A stretch of DNA of 64,000 nt from Pseudoselenomonas ruminantium (GTDB lineage Bacteria > Bacillota > Negativicutes > Selenomonadales > Selenomonadaceae), in NCBI GenBank assembly GCA_015058625.1, contig SVCA01000008.1:1-64000 (forward strand), written 5' to 3'. The translations under genes were made by a program, and so were the position numbers. Shown piece by piece: positions 42,470 to 51,814 of the stretch. Below the pieces are notes generated by a model. It saw nothing but the letters and a program-made list of their open reading frames with translations, was not told the DNA's origin and made no database searches. How positions within the stretch are numbered: position 1 is the stretch's first letter; each line of letters opens with the position of its first letter.

Positions 42470-44410
42470 TTATTTCTCCTCGTTGTGTCCGCCCATAATC
42501 AGCCAATAGCTAAGCGTGCGCAGACGTCGTAAGAAAGGCTCCACCTTGAGCTGTTCATTTGCCGTATCAACCTCAATGACATCTGGCAGCAATTCAGTTT
42601 TGGCTGAGCCAACCTGCCCCATGATATGGGATGTTATATAGTAATCACGGTTAAAGGCCGCCGGATACTCGCCAATGGCTGGAGCAACGGAATCATACAG
42701 GAATCCAGCTGGCGCAATCAAATCCACCAATGTGGGCATAATTCCCGTGTGTCCGCCAACCGCATCAGCCGGTAAAATATCGTGCGTCACTCCTGCGCCG
42801 TAAAGCACAAAAGGTACTGATTGGAATTCGAACATAGTGGGATGTGCTCCCGGATTGGAACGCACAGCATGATCCCCTGTAACCACAAACAAGCTGTCGG
42901 GATATTTCTTAGCCGTATCCCGGATAAACTCCGTAACCACCTTGTCCATATAGTAATAATGGCCAATTTCTACAGCCAAATTATGCGGGTCAGTTTCACT
43001 GGGAATCAACTCCCGCACCAAGTTTTCTGTTTTGTCCACATCAAAGCTTTCCGCTGCCAAATCAATATTATAGGGCGGATGATTGGATGTAGTCATAATA
43101 AAATGTACCGTAGGTTCTTCCCCGCTCAAATGTTCACTAAGAGCATTAAAGAGGTTACGGTCATTCGTTCCCCATGCATTCGTTTTAGGCGCATGGAAAT
43201 CAGGATACCCATAAAAATGATCAAAGCCCTGTGCCAGTGCCAAACGGCTGATATTGTCCCATCCCGGCGTGCCCCCATACCAAAAATCCACCTGATAGCC
43301 CAGCTTATGAAAAGGATTTGCCAACGCCGTGGGATATATTTCCTGAAAACTGCGTGGTTGATAATTCACTCGCACATTGACCTCAGAAAGGCCTGTAATC
43401 ATCCCGGTAATAGCAATGGATGTAAAATCACCATTGGGCATAAAGCGGGATGTATAATATGCATTTTCTTCCTTTATTAAACCTTTAAGACCATCTGCCG
43501 CATGGAGTGGTGCATATTTTTCCAGCAAAGGCCACTGTGCCCAGGTTTCCCCCAGCACAATGAAAATATGACGCGGCTTAGACAATTTAGCCCCTGGCGC
43601 ACTTCGCTGCAAAGCAGTTTCCACCTGCTCCACCGTCATTGTCTTTAACTGTTCTTTATCAACACCGTAAATATCGCCGGCCTTCATCCGTTCTTCCTGC
43701 TGTATCGCCCGATACATGGCCTGCACATCATCCAGCACACACTCATTAAGGAAATCATCACTGGTCACTGCAGCATTTTCCCAATTTATTCCTGTTGCGT
43801 AGGAAACGCCCCCACCAAAACGGCAGAAAAGCATAAATAAAAAGGTAATCACAAAAGCCCCTGCTGCAACCGCTATAGGCTGTTGCCACTGCTTTTGCCA
43901 AACCGGCAGTTCCAAAATCTTTTTAAGCCCCAGCACCAATAATCCCGTTATCACTGCTGCCGCCAGCAGACCTGGCAATAAATGATATTCGCTTACCATC
44001 ATGCCTAAAACTGCCACTCTATCATCATGCCAGCCTTGAAAAACTTGCAGACCATAAGTCATGCGGAATTCTTCATAATAGGGAAACCGTGCCAAAAAAA
44101 GTACCGTCAGAATAAAGCAAGCCAATGCACCAATCGCCAAACGAAGCCGTCCCAAACTCCACTTAGGCCGTACTATTCCCGGTAATGTCACCAGTAAAAA
44201 GCTCAGTAACGTAAATCCTCCGGCACTCTTCAAGGACAAACGCCAGCCGGCCCAATTCGCTTGAAATATCTCTGTTAATGCTACATCTGCCGACATCGCA
44301 CCAGCATACTTAACCATAAAGATAAGACGATATATTGCCATTAGCAGGAATAAAAAAGCGAACAAACGCAAATCCAGCTGACAATTCTTCAAATAAGACT
44401 GTAATCGCAT
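42470..44410 (-). CDS. LtaS-like sulfatase-fold transferase 2
   Basis: This 646-residue protein has about five membrane spans (to residue 215) and a periplasmic sulfatase-fold domain: VLGETWAQWP, the nucleophile Thr in PNGDFTSIAITG, MTTSNHPPYN and VTGDHAVR. It probably transfers a phosphoglycerol or phosphoethanolamine group to LPS or another envelope glycan. It is paralogous to the gene at 36659. It sits between two GT9 genes, with 3-bp gaps on either side, so it is part of the same operon. Confidence 0.84.
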   Translation of the reverse strand: MRLQSYLKNCQLDLRLFAFLFLLMAIYRLIFMVKYAGAMSADVALTEIFQANWAGWRLSLKSAGGFTLLSFLLVTLPGIVRPKWSLGRLRLAIGALACFILTVLFLARFPYYEEFRMTYGLQVFQGWHDDRVAVLGMMVSEYHLLPGLLAAAVITGLLVLGLKKILELPVWQKQWQQPIAVAAGAFVITFLFMLFCRFGGGVSYATGINWENAAVTSDDFLNECVLDDVQAMYRAIQQEERMKAGDIYGVDKEQLKTMTVEQVETALQRSAPGAKLSKPRHIFIVLGETWAQWPLLEKYAPLHAADGLKGLIKEENAYYTSRFMPNGDFTSIAITGMITGLSEVNVRVNYQPRSFQEIYPTALANPFHKLGYQVDFWYGGTPGWDNISRLALAQGFDHFYGYPDFHAPKTNAWGTNDRNLFNALSEHLSGEEPTVHFIMTTSNHPPYNIDLAAESFDVDKTENLVRELIPSETDPHNLAVEIGHYYYMDKVVTEFIRDTAKKYPDSLFVVTGDHAVRSNPGAHPTMFEFQSVPFVLYGAGVTHDILPADAVGGHTGIMPTLVDLIAPAGFLYDSVAPAIGEYPAAFNRDYYITSHIMGQVGSAKTELLPDVIEVDTANEQLKVEPFLRRLRTLSYWLIMGGHNEEK

Positions 44411-44413
44411 AGA

Positions 44414-45430
44414 TTAGAGAATCTCCTCTACTTTTTTTGCCACCTGCTCTACACGGATATTTTCCAGGCAGTCAAAATTCTTCGGGCAGGCACGCTGCCA
44501 ACAGTACCGGCAGTCACGATCAACTTCCAAAGCATTCTCCATCTGTCCGTAGGGGCCGTTGCGGTTAGCGTCGGTCGGGCCCATGACCATAATGGTTTTC
44601 GTGCCCAAGCCGGCAGACAGATGCACCGGCCCTGTATCGCCGCCTATGGTCAGACATGCATTTTGCAGGATATAGGTAAGTTGCTTGAAATTTGTGCGTC
44701 CCACTAAATTCAAAGGAGGAATATCACTGTACGAGCTGATTTCTGCCGCCCGCTGTTCATCCACAATGCCGCCTCCGACCATCACAGGAATCAACTGTTT
44801 GTCGTAAATCCAATCAGCCAGCTTGGCAAAGTTTTCTGCTGGCCAGCGCTTATTGGGCCAGTTAGCACCAATAGCCAGCACCACATAGGGATTGGCCATA
44901 TTAGCTCCCGCCTGAGCAAAAATCTGCTGAGAAAGGTCAGCTTCTCTTTCCGGCACATTCAAAGTAAAGCGTACCTCATTTACCGGGCAGCCCAAAGCTC
45001 TGGCCACATCCAGATAACGCTCCACAATATGGCCATGCGAATGCGGGCCGATAACTGGTCTGGAGATTTTATCACTGAGTTCCCGCATATTGCACATGCC
45101 GAGTTTCACCGGAGCTTTCCCGAGCCGGGCAATGGCTGCCGACTTAAAGAGCCCCTGCAAATCCAGCACCGCATCATAGCGGCGCTGACGGATTTTGCGC
45201 TTCAGCGGCCCATATTCATGCAAAAAGCCCCCTAAGGACTTAAATTTCTTCTTCTCAAAGAGGATAATCTCATCAATATAGGGGCTCATATTTACTAAAT
45301 CATACGCAGGCGGTTCCACTACCCAGGTGATATGGCAGTCAGGATATGCCTCTTTCAACGCGTAGGCCACAGGCAGAGCATGGATTACATCACCGATGGC
45401 ACTTAATTTTACGATAAGAAAGTTTTTCAT
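44414..45430 (-). CDS. LPS heptosyltransferase I-like (GT9)
   Basis: This 338-residue GT-B enzyme transfers L-glycero-D-manno-heptose from ADP-heptose to the inner core. Motifs: KLSAIGDVIHALPVAYALKE at the N-terminus, AIGANWPNKRWP in the linker, and GGDTGPVHLSAGLGT for the donor. The match to WaaC-type proteins is closer than for the enzyme at 41289. Only 4 bp separate it from hldC. Confidence 0.88.
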   Translation of the reverse strand: MKNFLIVKLSAIGDVIHALPVAYALKEAYPDCHITWVVEPPAYDLVNMSPYIDEIILFEKKKFKSLGGFLHEYGPLKRKIRQRRYDAVLDLQGLFKSAAIARLGKAPVKLGMCNMRELSDKISRPVIGPHSHGHIVERYLDVARALGCPVNEVRFTLNVPEREADLSQQIFAQAGANMANPYVVLAIGANWPNKRWPAENFAKLADWIYDKQLIPVMVGGGIVDEQRAAEISSYSDIPPLNLVGRTNFKQLTYILQNACLTIGGDTGPVHLSAGLGTKTIMVMGPTDANRNGPYGQMENALEVDRDCRYCWQRACPKNFDCLENIRVEQVAKKVEEIL

Positions 45431-45434
45431 ATGC

Positions 45435-45896
45435 TCAACTCTTAATCTTATTGATGATATTCGTGGTGGAACGGCCCTCTACCATATCGATAAAAGCCAC
45501 TTTACCACCATAACTTTGGACGATTTTGGCTTCCGGCAGCGTATCCAGTGTGTAATCGCCGCCTTTAACATAGATATCAGGCTTTACTTCGGCAATAACC
45601 GCTTCAGCGGTCTGCTCGCCAAAAAGCACCACGTAATCCACGGATTTCAACGCGCCAACAACCTTGGCACGGTCTAATTCACTGTTAATGGGGCGTTCCG
45701 GGCCTTTCAAGCGGCGCACAGAAGCATCGGTATTCAGGCCTAACACCAGCACATCCCCTTGCGCTTTGGCGGCTTCCAAATAAGTTACATGGCCTGCATG
45801 GAGAATATCAAAACAACCATTGGTAAAGACAACTTTCTGCCCGCCCTTGCGCAGGATTTCACAAAATTTCGCGATATCTTGACGTTCTACTAACAT
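45435..45896 (-). CDS. hldC: Heptose 1-phosphate adenylyltransferase (HldC/RfaE2)
   Basis: This 153-residue nucleotidyltransferase activates heptose 1-phosphate with ATP to give ADP-heptose. It carries TNGCFDILHAGHVTYLEAAK (with the HxGH motif) and the VEGRSTTNIINKI end typical of RfaE C-terminal domains. Here kinase and adenylyltransferase are separate genes, not the fused HldE of E. coli. ATG 45896 has AAAGGAG upstream; the open frame above it is ignored. Confidence 0.94.
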   Translation of the reverse strand: MLVERQDIAKFCEILRKGGQKVVFTNGCFDILHAGHVTYLEAAKAQGDVLVLGLNTDASVRRLKGPERPINSELDRAKVVGALKSVDYVVLFGEQTAEAVIAEVKPDIYVKGGDYTLDTLPEAKIVQSYGGKVAFIDMVEGRSTTNIINKIKS

Positions 45897-45906
45897 ATAT
45901 ACTCCT

Positions 45907-46893
45907 TTAACGCAAGGCCCGGCGCAGTTCTTCACTGGAAACCGTGGCCGTTCCGAGCTTGCGCACGGCAATGCCGCTGGCAATATTGCTGAGTTCTGCC
46001 GCCCTTGCCGGTTCCACACCTGCGGCCAGTGCCAGAATCACCGTGGAAACGCAGGTATCGCCGGCACCAGACACATCAAAGACTTCACTCTTGTCCGATA
46101 CAGGAATATCATGGATGGCTCCGTCCCTTTCCAACAATACCATGCCTTTTTCGCCACGGGTAACGAGAACACCATCGGCGTTCAATTCCTCCAAAAGTTC
46201 CTGACCTGCTGTGAATATGCTCTCATCATCATTAAGCTCCCGCCCTACAGCAGCAGCCAGTTCCGCATCATTTTGCTTCACATAACCAATATCCTTAAAA
46301 CGGTGAATATCATAACGGCTGTCCACCATGCTGGGAATATTATGCGCACGGCAATAGGAAATAATCTGCTGCTGCAGCTTTTCCGTAATGGTGCCGGAAC
46401 CATAGTCACTGAGCACTACCCCATCAATCTTCGGCAACAGCCCTTTGATATACTGCATAATCTGGCTCTCGTGAGCCTTCTGCATGGGCTTATCGCTTTC
46501 CTTGTCAATGCGGACAATCTGCTGGCTGACAGTCGCCCGGCCGCCAGCGATAATGCGGGTCTTGGAAATGGTGGGCCGCTTTTCGTCACAGAACAGGCCT
46601 TCCGTATGGGCACCATTCTTCTCCAAAGCTTCTTTAAGCCCCTTAGCGGCATTGTCCAGGCCCAAAAGGCCCACCGCAAAGACATTGCCCCCCAGCGTAG
46701 CCACATTGTTGACCACGTTGGCCGCACCGCCAGCGACTACCTTTTCGCCGGCCTGTTGCAACACCAAAACCGGTGCTTCCCGGGAAATACGGGAAATGCG
46801 GCCATCCAGATAGATATCCGCCACCATATCGCCAATAACCAATATTCGTTTTCCTTGAAATTCATCCACAATGGATTCAAGTTCCTGCTTCAT
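45907..46893 (-). CDS. hldA: Heptose 7-phosphate kinase (HldA/RfaE1 type), paralogue 2
   Basis: This 328-residue PfkB-family kinase has GDMVADIYLDGRISRISREAPVLV, GGAANVVNNVATLGG and the catalytic DVSGAGDTC segment. It lies directly upstream of hldC with a 10-bp gap, the arrangement expected of a split HldE, so it is the better candidate for the main kinase. The second copy at 40308 may be redundant or act on another heptose. Confidence 0.88.
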   Translation of the reverse strand: MKQELESIVDEFQGKRILVIGDMVADIYLDGRISRISREAPVLVLQQAGEKVVAGGAANVVNNVATLGGNVFAVGLLGLDNAAKGLKEALEKNGAHTEGLFCDEKRPTISKTRIIAGGRATVSQQIVRIDKESDKPMQKAHESQIMQYIKGLLPKIDGVVLSDYGSGTITEKLQQQIISYCRAHNIPSMVDSRYDIHRFKDIGYVKQNDAELAAAVGRELNDDESIFTAGQELLEELNADGVLVTRGEKGMVLLERDGAIHDIPVSDKSEVFDVSGAGDTCVSTVILALAAGVEPARAAELSNIASGIAVRKLGTATVSSEELRRALR

Positions 46894-46920
46894 AATTTTC
46901 CTTCTTACAGTTCAATACTA

Positions 46921-48444
46921 TTACCACGGAGTAAACTGCCAACGGATATTCCACTGATTTTCCTTAGATCTATAACGGAGAATCACTTGCGTACAATGGA
47001 AGTCATGGTACCAATAGTAATCAATCTTTGACCATTTTCTAGCTTCCAAATCATAACGTGAACCAATAACAAAACGATTTTTGCTGTCCAGGCGATAGCT
47101 AAAACCGCAATCTATTCTACGTGCTGTATCCACGGTATCAAAATTAAACAATGAATTTCTCTTATTAGATTGACTATAATAATAACCTGCATAGGCCGCC
47201 CAGCGTTCATCAAAGTCCTTGGTTAACAGTGCCGACCAAGACCAGCCATTTACCCGGGAATCATTATACGATTCTGTAGTGACACTATACCCCGTGCTAA
47301 GATGCAAAGCAAATCGATGAAATCTTATAGCATCACGGCTAAGGCTAATACTATACTTGCCATGATTACTATGAATGCCCTTATTATACCAACGGCCATA
47401 TTCAGCACTCAAGCCATAGTTAAGATGGGTGTCACCAATTTTATGCCCATAGCTCCAAAACGCAGACGGCTGCTTCTTTACCCAATTGTTGTCACTATCC
47501 TCAAAATAGCCGTAGGTAACACCGGTACGCATACCAGCATGGCTCCAAGTTATATTATAATTGCTGCGCCAGCCATCCTTTGCCGTCACATGCAAATTGG
47601 CATTGGCCGCTACATGATTCGCAATGGGCTGGCTTAAATCCCACTCTATCCAAACACCATCATCATTGCTGTAACCAACCCGCGGAAGATGTTGTGCTCC
47701 GCTTTCATTTGCTTTCTGTTCATAATGCTTGCGTGAGTATATCGTTTTCCCGCGGATACAGAATTTCACATTCTCCATCACGGTCTTATCATTGGGATAT
47801 ATCGTAATCTTTTTCGCCTTTAACTGATAGTCGGGGTTCTTGGCACCGCACTTGGTTTGTGTTCCCTCAAAAATCACGATACGGTCAGGATAAAATTCCA
47901 CACGCTTGCCCGTAATATACTGATTACCGGCCTTGCCCTTGATATTATCCATAGCGCCCGTACTCTTGCCATAATTATAATGCGCCTTATAACCATCTAA
48001 AGTCACACGCACCTGCCCCGGCGTCATTTGCAACATATGCGCCTTATCGGGAACATAGACATCCTGAGTCTTGGTATTGCCATTAACTTCTGCCCCCTGG
48101 AATCGATGGGCATCCATCTGCACAATATCTACGTGTCCCTTAGCTACGAAACTGCCATCCCGTTCGTCATAGGTCAAATCGTCCCCTTCGAAGGCCACAG
48201 GCATAGCCTTTGTCTTGTCCAAGGGATAACGCAGATTCTTCTCCAGTGCCTTGGCATCTGCCAGCAATTTCTTTTGCTCATCGCTAAGACGGTTTTCCCG
48301 TTCAGAACGGTGACGGTCTTCGATATAGTCCAGTACAGAAACGCCTGTATCCGAATCAGAGTGGTATGCCGCCAAAGCAACTCCACTTGGCAAAGGAAGC
48401 ATTACCGCTACTGCCAACAATCCTGCAAGCTTATGTCTATTCAT
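46921..48444 (-). CDS. LptD-like outer-membrane LPS assembly protein, short form
   Basis: This 507-residue protein has a signal peptide (cleavage near ALA-AY), then an OstA/LptA-like beta region (about 85-260, with DLTYDERDGSFVAKGHVDI) and a beta-barrel-like C-terminal half with alternating aromatic residues ending in WQFTPW. The end with an aromatic residue suits an outer-membrane barrel. E. coli LptD is about 780 residues, so this is a reduced version. It heads the LPS run and its neighbours support a role in LPS export. ATG 48444 follows TAGGAGT. Confidence 0.8.
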   Translation of the reverse strand: MNRHKLAGLLAVAVMLPLPSGVALAAYHSDSDTGVSVLDYIEDRHRSERENRLSDEQKKLLADAKALEKNLRYPLDKTKAMPVAFEGDDLTYDERDGSFVAKGHVDIVQMDAHRFQGAEVNGNTKTQDVYVPDKAHMLQMTPGQVRVTLDGYKAHYNYGKSTGAMDNIKGKAGNQYITGKRVEFYPDRIVIFEGTQTKCGAKNPDYQLKAKKITIYPNDKTVMENVKFCIRGKTIYSRKHYEQKANESGAQHLPRVGYSNDDGVWIEWDLSQPIANHVAANANLHVTAKDGWRSNYNITWSHAGMRTGVTYGYFEDSDNNWVKKQPSAFWSYGHKIGDTHLNYGLSAEYGRWYNKGIHSNHGKYSISLSRDAIRFHRFALHLSTGYSVTTESYNDSRVNGWSWSALLTKDFDERWAAYAGYYYSQSNKRNSLFNFDTVDTARRIDCGFSYRLDSKNRFVIGSRYDLEARKWSKIDYYWYHDFHCTQVILRYRSKENQWNIRWQFTPW

Positions 48445-48548
48445 CAAAATTACTCCTATCGTAAGGATTTAGCCAAAAGTCAACATCTTTATAATATAAC
48501 ATACAGGGTATTAACGCAAATATTTCCTACATAAATAATATAAAAAAG

Positions 48549-48583
48549 AGGAAGCGTGACTGATTTTCACAGCCACGCTTCCT
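48549..48583. terminator. Bidirectional terminator after aspA
   Basis: A 10-bp stem, AGGAAGCGTG/CACGCTTCCT, with T runs on both strands lies 34 bp past the aspA stop. It also shields the LPS operon promoter region. Confidence 0.85.
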
Positions 48584-48616
48584 TTTTATGGAAATGTTAT
48601 TTGGGTTACGCTAAAT

Positions 48617-50005
48617 TCAGCCGGCAATGCCCGGAGTAGTCATTTCCTTCGGGGAGAGAATCTTTTCCATCTTCTCCTTGGAAATAAGGCCCTTTTCGAG
48701 GATGACCTGACGAACGGGTTTGCCCGTGTTGTAGGCTTCTTTGGCAATCATCGCGGAATTTTCATAACCGATGTGGGGAAGCATAGCCGTTACAACACCT
48801 ACGCTCTTGTCGAGCCATTCCTGGCACTGTTCCTTGTTCGGCTGCAGGTCAAGCAGCAGTTTTTCCACGAAGGTATCCACTGCGTTGGTCATGTACGTCA
48901 TGGAGTTGAACATGTTGAAGCTGATAACCGGCTCCATAACGTTGAGTTCGAACTGACCATTTTCTACGCCCAAGGAAACAGCGAGGTCATTCGCTACTAC
49001 CTGATAGCAGGCCTGGTCGAGAACTTCAGCGATAACCGGATTTACTTTGCCCGGCATGATGGAGGAACCCGGCTGACGCATCGGCAGCTTGAGTTCGTTA
49101 AGACCGCAGCGCGGGCCGGATGCCATCAGACGGAAGTCATTCGCCATCTTAATGAGTACAAGAGCCGTAGTCTTCATGGCGCTGGAAACATCGGAGAAAC
49201 CGTCCGTATTGTTGGTGGCATCGATGATGTTGTCAGCGGTCACATATTTTTCACCAGTTACTTCCGACAGGGTTTCGGCAACTTTCGTGATGTAAGCAGG
49301 TTCTGCATTGAGGCCCGTGCCGACTGCCGTACCGCCCATGTTCACGACATGGATGCCATCGATGGCATGGTTGATGCGGTCAATGCCGCGACGAACTGCG
49401 GAAGCATAGGAATGCATTTCCTGGCCGAGCGTAATGGGTACAGCATCCTGCAAATGCGTGCGGCCCATCTTGAGGATATCCTTGAATTCTTCGCCCTTCT
49501 TGTCCAGCTCATCAGCCAGTCTGGTAAGCGAAGCCGTCAGCTTCTTGCCCTTGTGGGACAGGCAGACCTTGATGCTGGTCGGGAAGGTATCGTTCGTGGA
49601 CTGTGCCATGTTGGCATGGTTGTTGGGGCTGATGATATCATAGCTGCCTTTCGGTTTGCCAATGATTTCGAGTGCCCGGTTGCAGAGAACTTCGTTGACG
49701 TTCATGTTCACGGAAGTACCAGCGCCGCCCTGAATGGGGTCAACGGGGAACTGATCCAAGAATTTGCCAGCAATGATTTCATCGGCAGCCTGAATCAAAG
49801 GCTCACCGACTTCCTTCGGCATACGGCCTGTAGACATATTTGCCATTACCGTAGCCTTTTTGACCTTGGCATAAGACTGAACGAAGTCCGGGTCAATCTT
49901 CTGGCCCGTAATCTTGAAGTTCGAGATTGCACGGGTAGTCTGTACACCATAGTACACTTCATCAGGAATTTCCAGTTCGCCAAGGAAATCATGCTCTTTT
50001 CTCAT
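48617..50005 (-). CDS. aspA: Aspartate ammonia-lyase
   Basis: This 462-residue lyase converts aspartate to fumarate and ammonia. DQFPVDPIQGGAGTSVNMNVNE, the QSTNDTFPT segment and the GSSIMPGKVNP signature are present. The match to AspA is closer than to class II fumarase, though the two families are hard to separate by eye. AAAGGAA precedes the ATG. It lies beside a dicarboxylate transporter on the same strand, so aspartate can feed fumarate respiration or succinate formation. Confidence 0.87.
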   Translation of the reverse strand: MRKEHDFLGELEIPDEVYYGVQTTRAISNFKITGQKIDPDFVQSYAKVKKATVMANMSTGRMPKEVGEPLIQAADEIIAGKFLDQFPVDPIQGGAGTSVNMNVNEVLCNRALEIIGKPKGSYDIISPNNHANMAQSTNDTFPTSIKVCLSHKGKKLTASLTRLADELDKKGEEFKDILKMGRTHLQDAVPITLGQEMHSYASAVRRGIDRINHAIDGIHVVNMGGTAVGTGLNAEPAYITKVAETLSEVTGEKYVTADNIIDATNNTDGFSDVSSAMKTTALVLIKMANDFRLMASGPRCGLNELKLPMRQPGSSIMPGKVNPVIAEVLDQACYQVVANDLAVSLGVENGQFELNVMEPVISFNMFNSMTYMTNAVDTFVEKLLLDLQPNKEQCQEWLDKSVGVVTAMLPHIGYENSAMIAKEAYNTGKPVRQVILEKGLISKEKMEKILSPKEMTTPGIAG

Positions 50006-50207
50006 TTTGCTCCACGTTCCTTTCTTTCTAACAAGATAACCCAGTCTAACATTTCATTTGCCCGTTTTGAACTATAAGTAACATTTATGTTTCTATAGTT
50101 CTTCGACTTGCCTATATTGTATCATGTATACAAAATACATGCAAGTACATTTTTAAGAATTTGTCCACGAATTTCTATTCGTGGACAAATTCTATTGCTG
50201 ACCAACC

Positions 50208-51635
50208 TTAAAGCATCCCAATTACCTTCATCACTGGCAGGCCTACGCCCATCCAAACGACTACATGCAGTACCGTGATGATGAAACCAATCTTCCACCA
50301 TTCACCCTGTCCCATAAAGCCGGCACCGAAGAAAATCGGGGTAACGCCGCAGCCATAATGGGTGAGGAAGGAAGCACTGTTGCAGAGTGCGCCGAAGAGA
50401 ATCAGCACGCCAAGTACCGGAGCACCGGCAGCTACGAGAATCGTAGCAAAAGCGGCGAAGAGTGCCATGATATGAGCCGAGTTGCTGGCCAGCAGGTAAT
50501 GCGCAAAGGTGTAGATAATGCTGAGAACTACCAACATCATAATCCATTCCATGCCTGCGAACTGAGCAGCCATCACATCGGCGAACCATTTCATCAGACC
50601 GAACTTGGACAGGAAGGCGGCCATGTTAACCAGCACGCCCATCCATACGAGTACGTCCCAAGCAGCATGCTGATGTGCCACATCCGACCAGTCGAGAATC
50701 CCCGTCAGAAGCATTGCCGAAAGGCCCAGCAAAGCGACGAACGCGGAGTCAATGCCATGATAGGAACCCGTTGCCCACATAATCAAAGCAATCACGAAGA
50801 TGAAGCTCAGGATGATTTCCTTGGAGCTCATGGGGCCCATTTCAGCCAGCTCACGACGGGCCAGTTCCTGCGTTTCCGGAGTGTTCTTGAGTTCCGGATT
50901 GATGAGTTTATAGAGAATATACGGTGTAGCCACGGTCAGGATAAGACCGGGAATGATGCAGGCCAGGAACCAGTCGCCCCAGCCAATCGAGGTGCCGAAA
51001 ATCTGCTGTGCCAAGGTGTTGCAGAGCACGTTGTTGGAAGCACCCGTCAGGAAGATACAAGCGGAAGTGATAACTGCCGCATAGGCGCTGAACATCAGGA
51101 ATGCACCCGTGCGCATGTTGGTCTTCTTGTCCACATCCGAACCAATAGCAGCCGTGATACTGCGGACAATCGGGAAGATGATGCCGCCGCCGCGAGCCGT
51201 GTTGGACGGCGTGAACGGAGCGATAACGAAGTCAGCGGCGCTCATGACATAAGCAACCCGCAGCGTGCTGCTGCCGAACTTGGAGAGCAGCATGTAGGAA
51301 ATGCGTTTGCCAAGACCGGTTTTAATGAAGCCTTCCGCAAACATGAAGGCGGACACGATTAACCAAATCGTGGTGTTGGAAAAACCTGCCAGCGCTTCGC
51401 CAGTTTTCATAATGCCCAGAATCGGCAGCAGCGTCAGCGCAATCAGCGCAATAGCACCGATAGGCATGGGCTGGAGAATAAAACCTGCGATGGTTGCGAT
51501 AAAGATGGCCAAGAGGCCCCAAGCCTGAGCAGTAACCCCGGCCGGTGCGGGAATGAACCAGATAATTGCGCCGATGGCCACGCACATCAGGCCGCGAATC
51601 AGCGGGCTTAATCCCTGATTTTTCGAGTCAGACAT
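50208..51635 (-). CDS. DASS-family dicarboxylate transporter
   Basis: This 475-residue inner-membrane protein has about 12-13 spans and belongs to the divalent anion:sodium symporter (SLC13/CitT) family. The APFTPSNTARGG and FLTGASNN segments and the HYLLASNSAHIMAL segment match substrate and sodium sites. It would exchange or import C4-dicarboxylates such as malate, fumarate or succinate, or 2-oxoglutarate. AGGAGG precedes the ATG. It is divergent from a two-component system, with an inverted repeat between them. Confidence 0.88.
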   Translation of the reverse strand: MSDSKNQGLSPLIRGLMCVAIGAIIWFIPAPAGVTAQAWGLLAIFIATIAGFILQPMPIGAIALIALTLLPILGIMKTGEALAGFSNTTIWLIVSAFMFAEGFIKTGLGKRISYMLLSKFGSSTLRVAYVMSAADFVIAPFTPSNTARGGGIIFPIVRSITAAIGSDVDKKTNMRTGAFLMFSAYAAVITSACIFLTGASNNVLCNTLAQQIFGTSIGWGDWFLACIIPGLILTVATPYILYKLINPELKNTPETQELARRELAEMGPMSSKEIILSFIFVIALIMWATGSYHGIDSAFVALLGLSAMLLTGILDWSDVAHQHAAWDVLVWMGVLVNMAAFLSKFGLMKWFADVMAAQFAGMEWIMMLVVLSIIYTFAHYLLASNSAHIMALFAAFATILVAAGAPVLGVLILFGALCNSASFLTHYGCGVTPIFFGAGFMGQGEWWKIGFIITVLHVVVWMGVGLPVMKVIGML

Positions 51636-51662
51636 TTTTTCTACCTCCTCATAACTAGACCG

Positions 51663-51709
51663 CCATAAGTCTTAGTTGAACGGAATTATAATTGCTGTTT
51701 GACTTATGG
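51663..51709. promoter_or_regulatory. Inverted-repeat operator in the divergent dicarboxylate promoter region
   Basis: CCATAAGTC (51663-51671) and GACTTATGG (51701-51709) are perfect inverses with centres 38 bp apart. The right half overlaps the -35 hexamer of the two-component promoter. It is a likely site for the response regulator at 53185, but this is inference. Confidence 0.55.
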
Positions 51710-51727
51710 TATGATTGATGGTAATAA
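51699..51727 (+). promoter_or_regulatory. Sigma-70-type promoter of the two-component system
   Basis: TTGACT (51699-51704), 17-bp spacer, then TAATAA (51722-51727), about 88 bp before the sensor start. The -35 lies within the inverted-repeat half-site, suggesting autoregulation. Confidence 0.6.
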
Positions 51728-51814
51728 TATAAATGCGTGACTATAAAAAACTATATAATCCGATAAGCAACGATTATTATTTTATATATAAAATTTCTCA
51801 AAGGAGTTTTTCCT

